Of a stretch of DNA of 64,000 nucleotides, positions 1-11,100 are shown piece by piece. Position 1 is the stretch's first letter. Every line of letters begins with the position of its first letter. The stretch covers positions 14,882,562-14,946,561 of the forward strand of contig OY759217.1 in NCBI GenBank assembly GCA_963662175.1, written 5' to 3'. The stretch is from Aradus depressus. Its lineage: Eukaryota; Arthropoda; Insecta; Hemiptera; Aradidae. The notes below the pieces were generated by a model. It had not been told where the DNA came from. It made no database searches and saw nothing but the letters and a program-made list of their open reading frames with translations. The translations under genes and the position numbers were made by a program.

Positions 1-420
1 AGTTTATTTTCTAATTTGGTTTTGCCTCCAAATATGAAATTTCATTTCGATACATTCAACAACGGCAGTTATTGGGGTTGTTGAGTTGAGCCCCCTTCTG
101 ATCCCCCCAGCTCTTTGGCCGATTTGGCTGAAAACCTATAGGTTTTATATGTGTGACCAAAACCCCATTACTTATGGGGTTTTAGTCACACATATAAAAT
201 TTCGTTTCGATATCGTCATTCTATTGTGCAGTTTTCCTGTTTAGCCTCTCCCCTATTCCTCCCTTTATTTGGGTCGATTTGGCTGAAAATCAATAGATGT
301 CGTCCATTAGAGAGTTCTGGATTCACATATAAATGTTTTTGTCGATACATTTATTCTATGGATGTTGAAAACTCCGCATGGAATTTATGTCCGATTACAT
401 AATTTCCCATAGGGGCGAAG
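1..420 (-). repeat. Module family D, copy 1 (-)
   Basis: On the minus strand holds two to three ~140-bp modules: 'taatgaatgt(at)tgac..gaaattt(c)at', '..accccataag', 'ttttcagccaaatcg', 'ggggga', 'ctcaa...ccccaataactgc'. The window edge cuts it. Confidence 0.7.
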
Positions 421-954
421 TATAGACTTGGTATAGCTGAGGAAGTACAATTTTCTTTGCAAAACAAAGTCCTGGATATATAGATACATACAAAATGGTA
501 GCACGCAGTTTTGCTCTACTTCCTGACTTAGTTAAATATTTCTGAATAAGTGACTAAAATGTAATTCCATCTGAAAAACCAACCGATTGAGCCGAAGAAC
601 GAGGCATCGTTAGGGTTGCTGAGCGAAGCAAGTATGGCTGAGTCGTGACGTTTCAAGGTCTTTTCATAACGAACTTAAAAAATTGCTTAGGGGTCACTTT
701 TACACGAAGGAAAGAGCAACTTTCTCCCAAGGAACACGTTTATAAATTGGTTACGTTTCACATGTTGATGGCCTCCAAGGTGAATTACCATATATGTCCT
801 TCTCCCCGGTTATTGTCATTACTTAAATGCACTTATTTATAATTGTATTGACGTCATGAAAAGAATGGAATTAGACATTTCACCGGAAATACACATTTTG
901 AAATGCTTCGAAGAACAAATTGGACCATTGTAATTCGGCTGTCGAACGCTTACC

Positions 955-1440
955 TACAGGTTAAAAAGAAATCCTGTCTATCTGTGTACATTATACTCTC
1001 TAGGATGAATGTATCAACATGAAATTTCGTATGTGTATCCAGAACCTCATAAGGACAACACATATTGATTTTCAGTCAAATCGGCCAAATGGAAGGGGGA
1101 TTAGGGGAAAGGTTGCAAACAAAAACTCTAATAACTGCCGTTGTAATGAATGTGTTGACACGAAATTTCATATGTAAATTCAAAACCCCATAAGGATGAT
1201 ATCTATCCATTTTCCGCGAAATCAATCGAAGGGGAGGGGGGTCTCGATTCAAATACCTTAATAACTGCCGATATAATGATTGTATTGACAGACAATTTGG
1301 TGTGAGGATTCAGAAGCCACTATGTAAGTCAAATATTGACTTTTAGTTAGCCCAAACGGTCGATTGGCTTTGGAGAGAAAGAGCGTTAACGTTCCTTCTG
1401 GGGAAGTACATACCCGGTGATTCTCCTACTACTTTTTTAA
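955..1440 (+). repeat. Module family D, copy 2
   Basis: Three modules ending with ggggaagtacatacccggtg attctcctac at 1400-1432, the same end seen in the 20875 copy. Signature phrases: aaatttcatatgtaaattca, ataactgccgatataatg. Confidence 0.75.
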
Positions 1441-1507
1441 GTTTGGTCAGCTTTCTAATATAGTTATTTAAAATGTTTACTTTAATTTCAAGTTTATTTA
1501 TGTTAAT

Positions 1508-1964
1508 ATATCTCTAGTGTTTGGGCAGAAGGGCTTAAGTCATCCAAAGGACAAGTGCATTTAAATATTTTTACCATATGTAACTGATTGTTGGAATATT
1601 TTACTTTGTTTTTAGGTTAGGTTAGGTTTTATGACGACTCTACTGTAAGAGTCCTAAATTTTGCCTAGGGAGCCATGGTGGCCGTGCGGGATAGAGATAG
1701 GGCTTTGGTCGCATGGTCTCACCATGATTTGCGGGTTCAAAGGTAAAATAAACTTAAGCACGCCGTGCAGTTTATTTTACCTCCCAGATAAAATAAACTA
1801 AGGGCCTTGGTCGGGTTTTTATTTAATATTTTTATTGAAATAGTATTTCAAGTAACATAAATGTGTTTTACCTGATTTGCAGGAATTTTTCAAACATTCA
1901 GTAATTCCCCTCCTAAAATTCAGATTTGCTGACTTAAGCCCTTTTGCTCAAACACCTGAGATAT
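1508..1964. mobile_element. MITE family C, copy split by a SINE insertion
   Basis: Left end tgggcagaagggcttaagtc near 1522 and right end gacttaagcccttttgctca near 1931-1950 are inverted copies. The interior matches the copy at 12772-13027 once 1615-1814 is removed. The heptamer gttttta flanks the insert (1608-1614 and 1815-1821), a plausible target duplication. Confidence 0.72.
1615..1814 (-). mobile_element. Composite SINE: family A (-) with family B head inside
   Basis: Read on the minus strand it starts in SINE A just after the tRNA-like head, has the A hairpin block twice in opposite senses, then a family B tRNA-like head in the other direction (1668-1740), then SINE A tail sequence ending in three CCTAA units (1612-1626 as TTAGG). 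Inserted in MITE C with a 7-bp flank repeat. The mosaic could come from nested insertion or template switching. Confidence 0.6.
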
Positions 1965-3821
1965 GTGAAGGCACACTGAGTGGGGAAAGCTTGTCAGAAA
2001 TTGTTTCAATTTAATTTATCGAAGATATGGGTGATCCCTCTGTTTCTAGAGCCGCATGTTTAGTTGGAGGAGCCATGGAGGTAGGTAGAGGTAGAGTGGT
2101 GACAACTGAAGAAGGTCAAGGGCAGCTCTGAGTTAAGGAGGGATGTGGGCCGGACCGGTCTACTCAGGGGGTCGTTGCAACGGGACCTGCTGTCTCCTCT
2201 CCTCTCTTCTCCGTCTGTCTGTCTGTACCCCTCTATTGTACCACACCTAGCTCTGGTGGGTCTGTATCACCTGCTTATCAGATTGGAAGTCTGTATCTAG
2301 AATTGAAACTTAGAAGAGAATCTGTTCAACAATTTATTTTGTTTAAAAGCATTATCTACTTCGTGTTGATTATATCGCACTTTGGGGGTATCTAGGTGAA
2401 TATCTGCCATGGGTTGGAAGTAGGGAATATTGAAGTCGTAATTTTTAAAATAACTTTTTGATTTTTTCCAACAACTCACTGTGAATTTGGTTATTGATTG
2501 GTCTCAATAGGTAGAGTAGAATTCAACTATCATGTACTAAAGATGTTAGTCCCATAATCGAAACCGGATATTAGTACACTTGTGAAAATCTTTCGAAAAT
2601 CATGTGAAACTAATTAGTTTGTGGGCCTTAAACATTTCAATAAATTTCCTTCTAAAACCGCTGTTTCAATTTATAGACCACAAACATATATTAACATTTT
2701 TATTTTTGGTCTCAAGGGTTCGCAATACGTGAAATTCTGTTGAAAACTCAATATTGACTTTTCGACTGATTAACTTCTCCAGCTTCAGCTAAGGAAGTTA
2801 ATAATCAAAATAAATAAGACCGATTATACAGGTATAGGGAAATAAAGATAAATTCAATTTATTCAGATGTCATTGAAATTCTTGTAGTTATCTAAGGGGG
2901 GGGGGGGGGAGGGGGGTACACTTCCGAGAAGCTTCTTACTTCGATTGAACTGTAACAGTTACCGTTGGTTTTTATAAACAAGCCATTACTCCTTGAACTT
3001 GTGGCAACACTGATTTCCTAGAACAGGGAACTCTCATTCAAAGATATTGTCTTATTATTACATTCTAACTTTTTCTCAGGAGGACATTCCGTTTTAATTG
3101 TAGCTTCCGACAAAAGAGTGGAATTCCTCATGGTTGTATATCTAACTGTGTGTTTCATCCTAACATTTAATGTTCACTGCAAAGAAGGTTAGTGCGTGAC
3201 TATAGGTAACTTTTTTCTTTGAGCTTCTGAGAAATGAGGATATAATATAATGGTTTCACATTCTAAAATACAGCTTAGCAAAGTTTAAACACAGGTAGAA
3301 TGTTTTGATTTTCTTCTCTAGAATCCAGTTTCAAATGAGATATATTAGCTTGTTTGGGCTTATCAACATTTACCTAACTTTATATTAAATCCGTATATTT
3401 ACCAGTTATCCCTTCCCCTCTGTTCTTCAACATTCTGTTGGAGAATGTCATCAGAGCCATCCAAACCAAGGAGGAGTCGAGGAAATAAAGTCTTCTCACA
3501 AAAAAGTGAGACTAAGTGTATATGTATGAGAGCGACGAGGAAAAAAATTAGAATCAGGGAAGGAACTAACGCGGTCGTTTTGTGTTTAAAGGAGGTTTTA
3601 AGTTATTTTAATGTTGTTTTAGATCAAGTTATCACTTGTAGAACTTCTGGTTAATTCTAAAACATTTAGAACCATCTGTCCAATGTCATTTCATGGAATG
3701 TTCTGAAGTATAGTGAAAAGTTGGTAAGTTGAGATTTACAAAAATATTTTTTTTTTTGCTTTTTTTGCTTCATGTAGAATGCATATTTGCCATGTCACTG
3801 TGTTATCCAGATATTTACGAC
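1965..3821. other. Gene-free stretch upstream of ck
   Basis: Apart from the poly-G tract and a short GC-rich patch at 2085-2270 (gacaactgaagaaggtcaag ... tgtctgtctgtacccc) I see no gene or clear repeat. The ORF at 3445-3654 has no recognisable content. Confidence 0.5.
2896..2916. repeat. Poly-G tract
   Basis: G14, one A, then G6. Isolated in AT-rich DNA. Confidence 0.9.
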
Positions 3822-3952
3822 ATCCATGGCCCCGGGAGGGAGTTCTATCTACAAAATAAAACTCACTCCCGGACGGGATTCGAACCCACAAACCATGGTG
3901 AGACCATGCGACCAAAGCCCTACGCTCTAACCCGCACGGCCACCAGGGCCCC
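3822..3952 (-). mobile_element. SINE family B, tRNA-derived
   Basis: On the minus strand: GGCCCTGGTGGCCGTGCGGG, TTAGAGCG, then gggttcgaatcccgtccggg (strong box B and T arm) and a hairpin block (ggga...attttgtagatag). The spacing between boxes suggests a class II (Leu/Ser-like) tRNA ancestor; that is inference. Confidence 0.75.
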
Positions 3953-4439
3953 ATTTCATAAATAATTGCTTTAAATGTTTATTTTGAGCCAGTTTTCTAA
4001 TATTTGTGAATAAACTTTTTAAAATGTAAGTAATGCTGTTTCTTTTGTACAAGTGTCATTTTTATTAGTTGTTTAAAGACAGTGAGTTTTCTTTTCACAA
4101 TTAGCTTTCTATAAGTTTTCTTTTGGACTGGCCGGGTCATTAAGTATGTACGTTTGGATAAAGGATTATTCACGGTAGCGTGGATTATTTATTAAGTCAC
4201 ATGTAGACTCAGAAGCTGTAAGTCTGTGACAATATAGATTTTTTTTCTTTTTTAACTTTTGTATTTACAACTATGTATATACAATATATAATAAGCAAAA
4301 TTTGCTTATTATATAGGTATTACATTTAATGTGAACTTAATAAATAAATGTATTGGATGTTGAAAGAGAAATCATTCAATAATGACACTTCGTTATCTTG
4401 TTATTACGGATGAGAAAGAGAAATTAAAAATATATATAT

Positions 4440-5015
4440 ATAAAAAAACAAAAAAAATAATAATAGATGAAAAAGAAACCTAAAACTTGTGTAGATGATT
4501 AGTCTTCAATCCACTAGTAAGTCTCGAGGCCATTGCCGCCTCAGTCTCCGAACATGAACATTAGGAAGGGTTCTTGTGGCAAGTCTGCGAACTAAAGGAT
4601 TAGGGTGAAAGGAAAGGGTAGAATGGACTTGTCTGTAGCGAGATTTAATTACATCCCTTACAAAGGGAATCTGCAGGTCATTGTGAAGGAGAGCATTAGA
4701 GATGTAGAATGGAGCGTTTGTGATTTTACGAAGGATACGGGACTGTAGGGTTTGGATTCTATAAGAATTCGAAGGTTTAGTTGAGGTCCAGAGTTCAGCT
4801 CCATACTCCCATATTGTATTCAGTAATTGGTTGTAAATGAGTATTTTATTATTTAATGTAAGTTTCGATCTATTGTCTAAAAGTCGTAATAAGAGTTTGT
4901 ATCGTCGATTAATAGAAAATTTCGTGTTGGTAAAAAGTCTTCTGAATTGACATGACCGATTATATAACTCCCCATGGGGAAGTAAAACATAAAATAATGA
5001 CTTTAAAATGTCCAA
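4440..5015 (-). mobile_element. Jockey-type LINE fragment, reverse transcriptase C-terminal part
   Basis: Minus-strand ORF 5015-4506 (169 codons) reads KLTLNNKILIYNQLLNTIWE, YGAELW and IQTLQSRILRKITNAPFYIS, then LLHNDLQIPFV, the conserved region after the polymerase active site in Jockey-clade LINEs. The catalytic FADD box is absent (5' truncation). 3' of the stop is a T/A-rich tail. Intact frame suggests moderate age. Confidence 0.85.
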
Positions 5016-5686
5016 CTTATTTATGTTATGAGTCCCTCATGAGTCTTTTTTTTTTTATGGGTTGGGTTTGGCAACACTGTTGTTGAGGGAGGATTGATCT
5101 GATTTGAGTGGGTGTCTCTCCTGTAATGAACCTATGTCTCAGGTCTCCACGTTGTGGGCCGGCCATTCTTCTCTTCTTTCTTCGGACCCACAACCAGGTG
5201 TATGACCTTGTTCTTGGTTGGAACAATAAAACCAAAAAAAAGACAACCTGGTCAGTTGAATTTGTCAATCTTTTCTTCACGCCGTCTCCTTTTTTTTTTC
5301 TTTTTTACAAATGACAATAACCTTTGATGAGGCTACATGCTTATACTCTGCTCAATAGGTGACAAATCGCAAAGGCCCTAAAATATTCTAGTCCAACCTT
5401 AGTGTTAGTCGATTTTATCAAGTATCCTATGAGCATTAAGAATAATAATATTTATTGGATGGATAAGTCCTACGATTTTATATATCAAAATAGCTTATAA
5501 AATATATACAACAACCGATATTAAATCTTAGAGTATAAATATTGAATAAATACATATTCTTCAAGTCAAAAAGAGCGAAAAATAGAAGAGAAAAACAAAA
5601 CAAAAACGTTATGATAGATATTCTGAAGAGAAAATATGTATATTTACAAAACAAATTACTATAAATAGTATAATTAATATAATTCA

Positions 5687-6003
5687 GAGGGCGCCGGTAG
5701 CTCAATGGTATGCGTGCTTGCTTACTGAGCTCAAGATCGCGGGTTCGAAACTCTTAGTTTATTTTATCTGGGAGATAAAATAAACTTAAGCATGCCGTCC
5801 TTCGGATGGGACGTTAAGCGATGGTCCCGAGCCTGTACAATATCAGGAACTAGATAAAGACCCCTATTCTAGGTGAATAAAAATTTAGGACTCCCACAGT
5901 AGAGTTGGGCTCATGTCCACTAGAGTGACGAAAGAGCACTCTGGTAATGGGCGATATGACCTTGTAGTTAAAACCCGGGCTTGAATGATAATAACTAACT
6001 AAC
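5687..6003 (+). mobile_element. SINE family A, full-length copy with 12-bp target duplication
   Basis: tRNA-derived head GGGCGCCGGTAGCTCAATGG (box A region) and gggttcgaa (box B), then an inverted-repeat block (agtttatttta...taaaataaact), a central block ccgtccttcggatgggacgt, and an (aact)n tail. Flanked by taatataattca at 5675-5686 and 6004-6015, which is the mark of LINE-driven insertion. Confidence 0.9.
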
Positions 6004-6056
6004 TAATATAATTCATGATAATTGTTATAATAATAAACATAATATGTTTTATATTT

Positions 6057-6480
6057 AGGGTATGTGGTCCTCAAATGTCCGCTGTACGACGGGTCTAGGG
6101 TGGAGTTGATACACGGGACAGGATCGTATCTGGGACTCGACCTATGGCAGCTGGTGACGGAAACCGGCTACCCAGTGTTCAGCCGATTTGACGCCTCCTG
6201 GCAGAGAAAAAAGAAAGCACTTTAACCCTGCTCCACGTACGACTGCAGGCACACCGGTGATCGCCACCGGCGCCCCACTGCACTACATCCAGTCCCACAT
6301 TTATCCCGACCTTTTGGCGCGCCAAGCAGCGCCGCCAATAAAAATTAAGGAGGCTGGGGGTTTCCGCTCCTAGTCCGACAACAGCAACCGTTTTTTAAAT
6401 AAATAAACTTGTTAGGGTCTCTTCCCCGACGATTTGGCGTGCACCGGAAGTAGGCACCCCCCCACCAAAAAAAAAAAAAA
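6057..6480 (+). pseudogene. 5'-truncated LINE 3' end
   Basis: GC-rich block in AT-rich surroundings. Frame 6061-6225 reads YVVLKCPLYDGSRVELI and GYPVFSRFDASWQRKKKAL then stop, resembling the Cys-containing end of LINE ORF2 ('..L.CPLY...R..L'). A ~240-bp GC-rich 3' UTR and an A14 run at ~6466-6479 follow. Clade uncertain. Confidence 0.6.
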
Positions 6481-7299
6481 CCTTATAGGGTGATACCTGT
6501 GGAGGAACTCTGTCAAAAAAATAGAAATGAAAGCTAAATATGAAATAATTGTATTGTATATGAAACACTTTATATGAGATTATTTTATTCTTTTTGAACA
6601 ATGAAAAAAAAATTCCGTTCTCTAACAGAGGATTTCCTCTAACGTAAACACTTTTAGCTGGTTTACATTTTTTTTATAGTATCTATTGTTCTCAAGAAGT
6701 AGGGAAGGGCATTGAAGAAGTTGATTCCTTTATGAGTTATATAAAAAAAGAGGAACAATGTTTAGTTATTCGAAACTCTTCTTTCTTCCTGTTATCATAA
6801 CAATGACTATTATTGTTAACAGAGAATAAATTATATTTTTTCTAATGACTATTAAGGCCTCGAATATAAACAACAAAAGTAATGGCAAGATTTTAAGTTA
6901 TTTAAATATATCTCTGCAGCTTGTTTTTTGATTAGTATTATTTATTATTCTTAGTGGTTTCTTTCGAAGTCTGAAAATATAAGCACTAGAGCCAGAAGCT
7001 CTTCACTGTATTAAACTGTAATTGATTATACAATAGAAGTATGCATAATGCAGTGTAGTTAATGTTAATTATGTTGTCGATACTATTGTAATAGTAATTA
7101 AAAAAATTATACTTCCCTTAGCACTATCAGATAGATGCTGTTTAAAAAATCAAAACTTTGATTATATTTGTGGTATTGTGGTGATAGAGGGACCTAGTGC
7201 ACAATACGTATAAGTATAATAAAGTAGAAGTTAGTGTTTGTTCGGACACTGAGCCGCAATTTTTTTTTAATTAGCCCCTCGCTATATGAACCATTACTT

Positions 7300-7850
7300 T
7301 TACTTCTCAAGCTTTACGAAGTATAGGGGTAGTTATGTACTCGGTCAAAAAAAACGAAACCTATTCATTTTCAGCCAAATCGATCCAAGGGAAGAGGGGG
7401 ATTAGGGGGAGGCTTAACACAAATACTTAATAACTCTATTGTAATGAATGTATGGAAACAACATTTCATATGTGAATTCAAAACGCCATAAAGACGACAC
7501 TTATTAATTTTCAGCGGGATCGACAGAAGGGAAGGGGAGGATCGTAGGGGGAGCGCTCAACTCAAAAACCCCAATAACTGCTTATGTAATGAATGTATCG
7601 ACATGAAATTTCATATTTAAAGTCAAAACCCAATGAGGAGATAACCTGTAAAATTTGTCGAATGAAGAGAAGGGGGGTTCAGGGAATGGGGTGAACTCAA
7701 AAACTCTAATAACTACCGATGTAATGAATTTGTCGACACGAAATTTAGTATAAGGATTTAGGAGCCCGAATATTGAATATTAGCTCAAACCGTCGACTGG
7801 TTTTGGAGGTGGAGCGAAAAGCTACAATATTTCATTCCTGAATACTTTCC
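7300..7850 (+). repeat. Module family D, copy 3
   Basis: Starts with agctttacgaagtatagggg, shared with the 9505 copy, then modules with atgaatg at 7444, 7589 and 7724, giving unit lengths of about 145 and 135 bp. Confidence 0.78.
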
Positions 7851-8520
7851 TAAGATCGACCACTTACAACATAATACCCCTAAAGAGCATGCATTCGTCA
7901 ATTCGATTACTTTTCCCTAATAAATTTACATGGACAATTTTATAATTTGAATTTGAAATGAACTCCGCGACGCACACTGTTTTTTTTTTTTTTATAGCAG
8001 CTTTAGTATTGCGAATATTTATGAGATAAAGTAAAAAGAGGAAATGTATCTGCTCAGTTGCCGCGCATATATTAGTACATTTCCAATGGGTGTTTGGTTA
8101 TCAAATGCATGCATAATATGGATTGGATGTGTGCACTTTATCTGATGTGTCACTGGCTGGACACACTGCTAAGTGTGATGTTAAAGAGGAGTCTCACCAG
8201 ACCGGTTATCTTAATCATCCTGGGCCGAACCCAACGGGATCTTATAAATATGTTTCATAGGCCTAACTGTAAAATAGCCACTCTCTCAGCAACATTTCAT
8301 CTACTTCAACTAGTATATACAGCATGTTGCCCTTAAACTCTTCTTTTTAACCATTTTTTTTTAAATTTGTTTATTTGGTATATTTACAATCAGTTAAAAT
8401 ATAACTATAAGTAAATTTGATGACAGTGAGTATAAAATAAAAAAAAAATACAAAAAAAAATTAAATAAAAATAATAATAATAATTTATGGTTTCCAGATT
8501 TACTTTGTGAAGCTCCATTC

Positions 8521-8649
8521 TAGGAATAGATAATTAAAATACACAATTTCTTTGTCAAACTTCACTATATATTCTCAAATACTCGGAGTATTTGAGAATA
8601 TATAGTGAACTTTGACAAAGAAATTTTGTATTTTAATTATCTATTCCTA
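8521..8649. repeat. 129-bp near-perfect palindrome
   Basis: 64-nt arms (8521-8584 and 8586-8649) with two mismatches around a single G at 8585. Begins taggaatagataatt and ends in its complement. Followed by (AAT)n. No ORF. Confidence 0.93.
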
Positions 8650-8895
8650 AAATAATAATAATAAATACAATGGCTCTATACACAAATTAAGATAAAATAA
8701 AATACAAAATAATTCAATTTGTAAAAAAACAAAAACAATAAGTAGAAGTGCTGACTATAAGAATACATGTATACAGGTAATACAAAATAGTTAAAACAAA
8801 TAATGAGAAGCAAGAGAGAAATGAACATGAATATGTAGAAAATAATTAAATATACACAAAAATAAATATAAAATATGTAATATATAATATATATT

Positions 8896-8897
8896 AT

Positions 8898-8967
<70 letters not shown>
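8896..8967. repeat. (TA)n microsatellite, left of SINE A
   Basis: Uninterrupted TA dinucleotides. The SINE at 8968 splits this tract from the one at 9314-9374. Confidence 0.95.
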
Positions 8968-8970
<3 letters not shown>

Positions 8971-9311
8971 GGCGCCGGTAGCTCAGTGGTATGCGTGCTT
9001 GACTTCTGAGCTCAAGGTTGTGGGTTCGTAGCCCGACCGAGGCCCTTAGTTTATTTTATCTGGGAGGTAAAATAAACTTAAGCTCGCCGTCCTTCGGATG
9101 GGACGTTAAGCGATGGTCCCGAGCCTGTACGATGTCAGGTACTCGTTAAAGACCCCTACCCTAGATGAATAAAAATTTAGGGTAGGCAAAATTTAGGACT
9201 CCCACAGTAGAGTCGGGCTCATGTCCACCAGAGTGACGAAAGAGCGCTCTGGTAGTAGGCGATATGACCTCGTAGTTAAAGCCCGGGCATGAGTCATAAA
9301 ACCTAACCTAA

Positions 9312-9314
<3 letters not shown>
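8968..9314 (+). mobile_element. SINE family A, full-length copy in a (TA)n tract, telomere-like tail
   Basis: Same head, hairpin and core as the 5687 copy, with a ~15-bp extra segment (gggtaggcaaaattt). Its 3' end is aacctaacctaaccta, three units of CCTAA. (TA)n tracts abut both sides (8896-8967 and 9314-9374), so it inserted in a microsatellite. Confidence 0.9.

Positions 9315-9374
<60 letters not shown>
9314..9374. repeat. (TA)n microsatellite, right of SINE A
   Basis: TA dinucleotides directly following the CCTAA tail of the SINE. Confidence 0.95.
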
Positions 9375-9378
<4 letters not shown>

Positions 9379-9504
9379 AACCATATTAAGACAATTATCT
9401 GACTCTATGTTTCAAGAAAGGGAATAGAATTGTTATTGAGCATGTAACGAACACTACATCAAATTTATATTTGAAAAACTGTAATTTTAAACTAACGTTT
9501 TGTA

Positions 9505-9895
9505 CTTCAGCAGCTATACGAAGTATAGGGGAAGTTATGTATTTGGTCAGAAATTCGATGCAGAGTTTTCACCGAAATTTCATGTCGTCCGACCCCATGA
9601 TTCCAAAAATAAAATGTCTGTCTGTGTGTGTCTGTGAACACGATAACTCCCGATAGAATGTATATATCGACACGAAATTATGTTTATCTAGAACCCTCTA
9701 AGGACGACACCTATTGATTTTCAGTCAAATCAATCTAAGGGAAGAGGGGGATTAGAGGGGAGGCTTAACTTAAAAAAACTCTAATATCTGCCCATATGTA
9801 AGTCAACTATTGATTGTTAGAGCAAATGGTTGTCGGTTTTGGAGGGGGGGAGTAAAAACTTATTTTATTACAAATAATAGCTGGGGAAGTACGTT
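9505..9895 (+). repeat. Module family D, copy 4
   Basis: Starts agctatacgaagtatagggg, has a (gtctgtct/gtgtgtct) run near 9617, then one to two modules and an end like ggggaagtacgttgc at 9884. Confidence 0.75.
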
Positions 9896-10439
9896 GCATT
9901 ATAATAGGCGGCAGTGGCGTCGTGAGCTATGAGATCGGTGCCCACGCACCGGACCCCACACTTTCCACAGGGGCCTAAAAAAAAAAGCCTCCCTCTCCTC
10001 TCTCAGATCTTTCACAGGCCATTGAGAGAGGGTTATTATTTCCATTACTCCTCTCAGATCCTCATGAAAAGTATTTTTTAAATTATTTCCAAGACCTCCC
10101 AAATCATTTTTTTTTATTCGAGTCGAGGAGGGGGTGAGCCATTACCTCCTTGTATTCTTTTGACAATATTTTGTTAATTGGCATTATTTTATTTGACTAA
10201 TAGTAATTAAATTATTGACTAAATAAACCATCCTCAAAGTAAGATAAGAAGTACGCGCTCTGATAGTTGTATCTCTTAGTTGAAGCTCGGTCATGAGTCA
10301 CAAACAAACTACGGATGAGTAACTCTCTATTCATTATTTTCGAAAAGTACGAAACTTGTTGACCTGGAACCAACATCTCACAACTTCATTTACAAAAGTA
10401 CGTAACATTCCCTCTCCGCCGTGATGACTGCCGTGATTG

Positions 10440-11100
10440 AAAACCAGCCATTATCTCATACCTCTTCCGTAAAATATTTAGGATTAACCCTCGATAGAAG
10501 GCTGACTTGGAACCCTCACAGTAGTCCGGCGACTTAGACTATTGTACAGTATTTTGAATAGGCGTTCTAAATTATCTACTCGATAAAAACTGAATTGTTA
10601 TACGTATCTTCTCTGGCCCTATGGCTTTACAAATATATGGTACAGCCAAGACTTCGAACATAAAAAGAATACAGGTTTTTCAATCCAAGACTCTCCGACT
10701 GATCACGCAATGCCCACCATACGTTAGCGACAAGACTTTACACCGCGACTTAAACATCACATACATAGACACAACCATTAAACATTTATACCAACGTTTC
10801 TACACTAAAATTTACTTTCACACCAATCCGGAAGTTCGCAAAATCCTAAATACAAATTTACCCCACAATCCCCCAAGAAGATTAAAGAGAGTTTGACATA
10901 GAGATCTGCTATGAAGTGATGTCATGAGGGTTCACCGCCGGGTGTTTTTTTCCCTCTCTCAAGCCTTTCATGTCATACTTATTTTTATTATTTTATTTTA
11001 TTTATTTATTTTTTATCTTTTGTATAGTATATGTGAGCCCAGCCGCTGGTTGTGCATTTTTTTTGCATAATTGTGGCTTAAGATAAATAAATAAAAAAAT
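10440..11100 (+). pseudogene. Second Jockey-type LINE fragment, decayed
   Basis: From 10448 one frame reads VKYLGLTLDRRLTWNPH, typical of Jockey RT; after frame breaks, 10621-10896 continues with KRIQVFQSKTLRLITQCPPY and LHRDLNITYID. It then has a stop, a 3' UTR and ends in aataaataaaaaaa. It is a different subfamily from the 4440-5015 fragment, judged by sequence. Confidence 0.82.

Noticed and set aside
8521..8649. microRNA precursor
   Set aside because: The stem is too long and too perfect, with a one-base loop, unlike animal pre-miRNA hairpins.
8968..9045. Possible functional tRNA gene
   Set aside because: Has box A- and box B-like sequence but no proper acceptor stem closure, and it is joined to the SINE body present in several copies.
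9910..9925. cagtggcgtcgtgagc as the left end of another hAT MITE
   Set aside because: Resembles hAT termini, but I found no matching inverted end or 8-bp duplication nearby.
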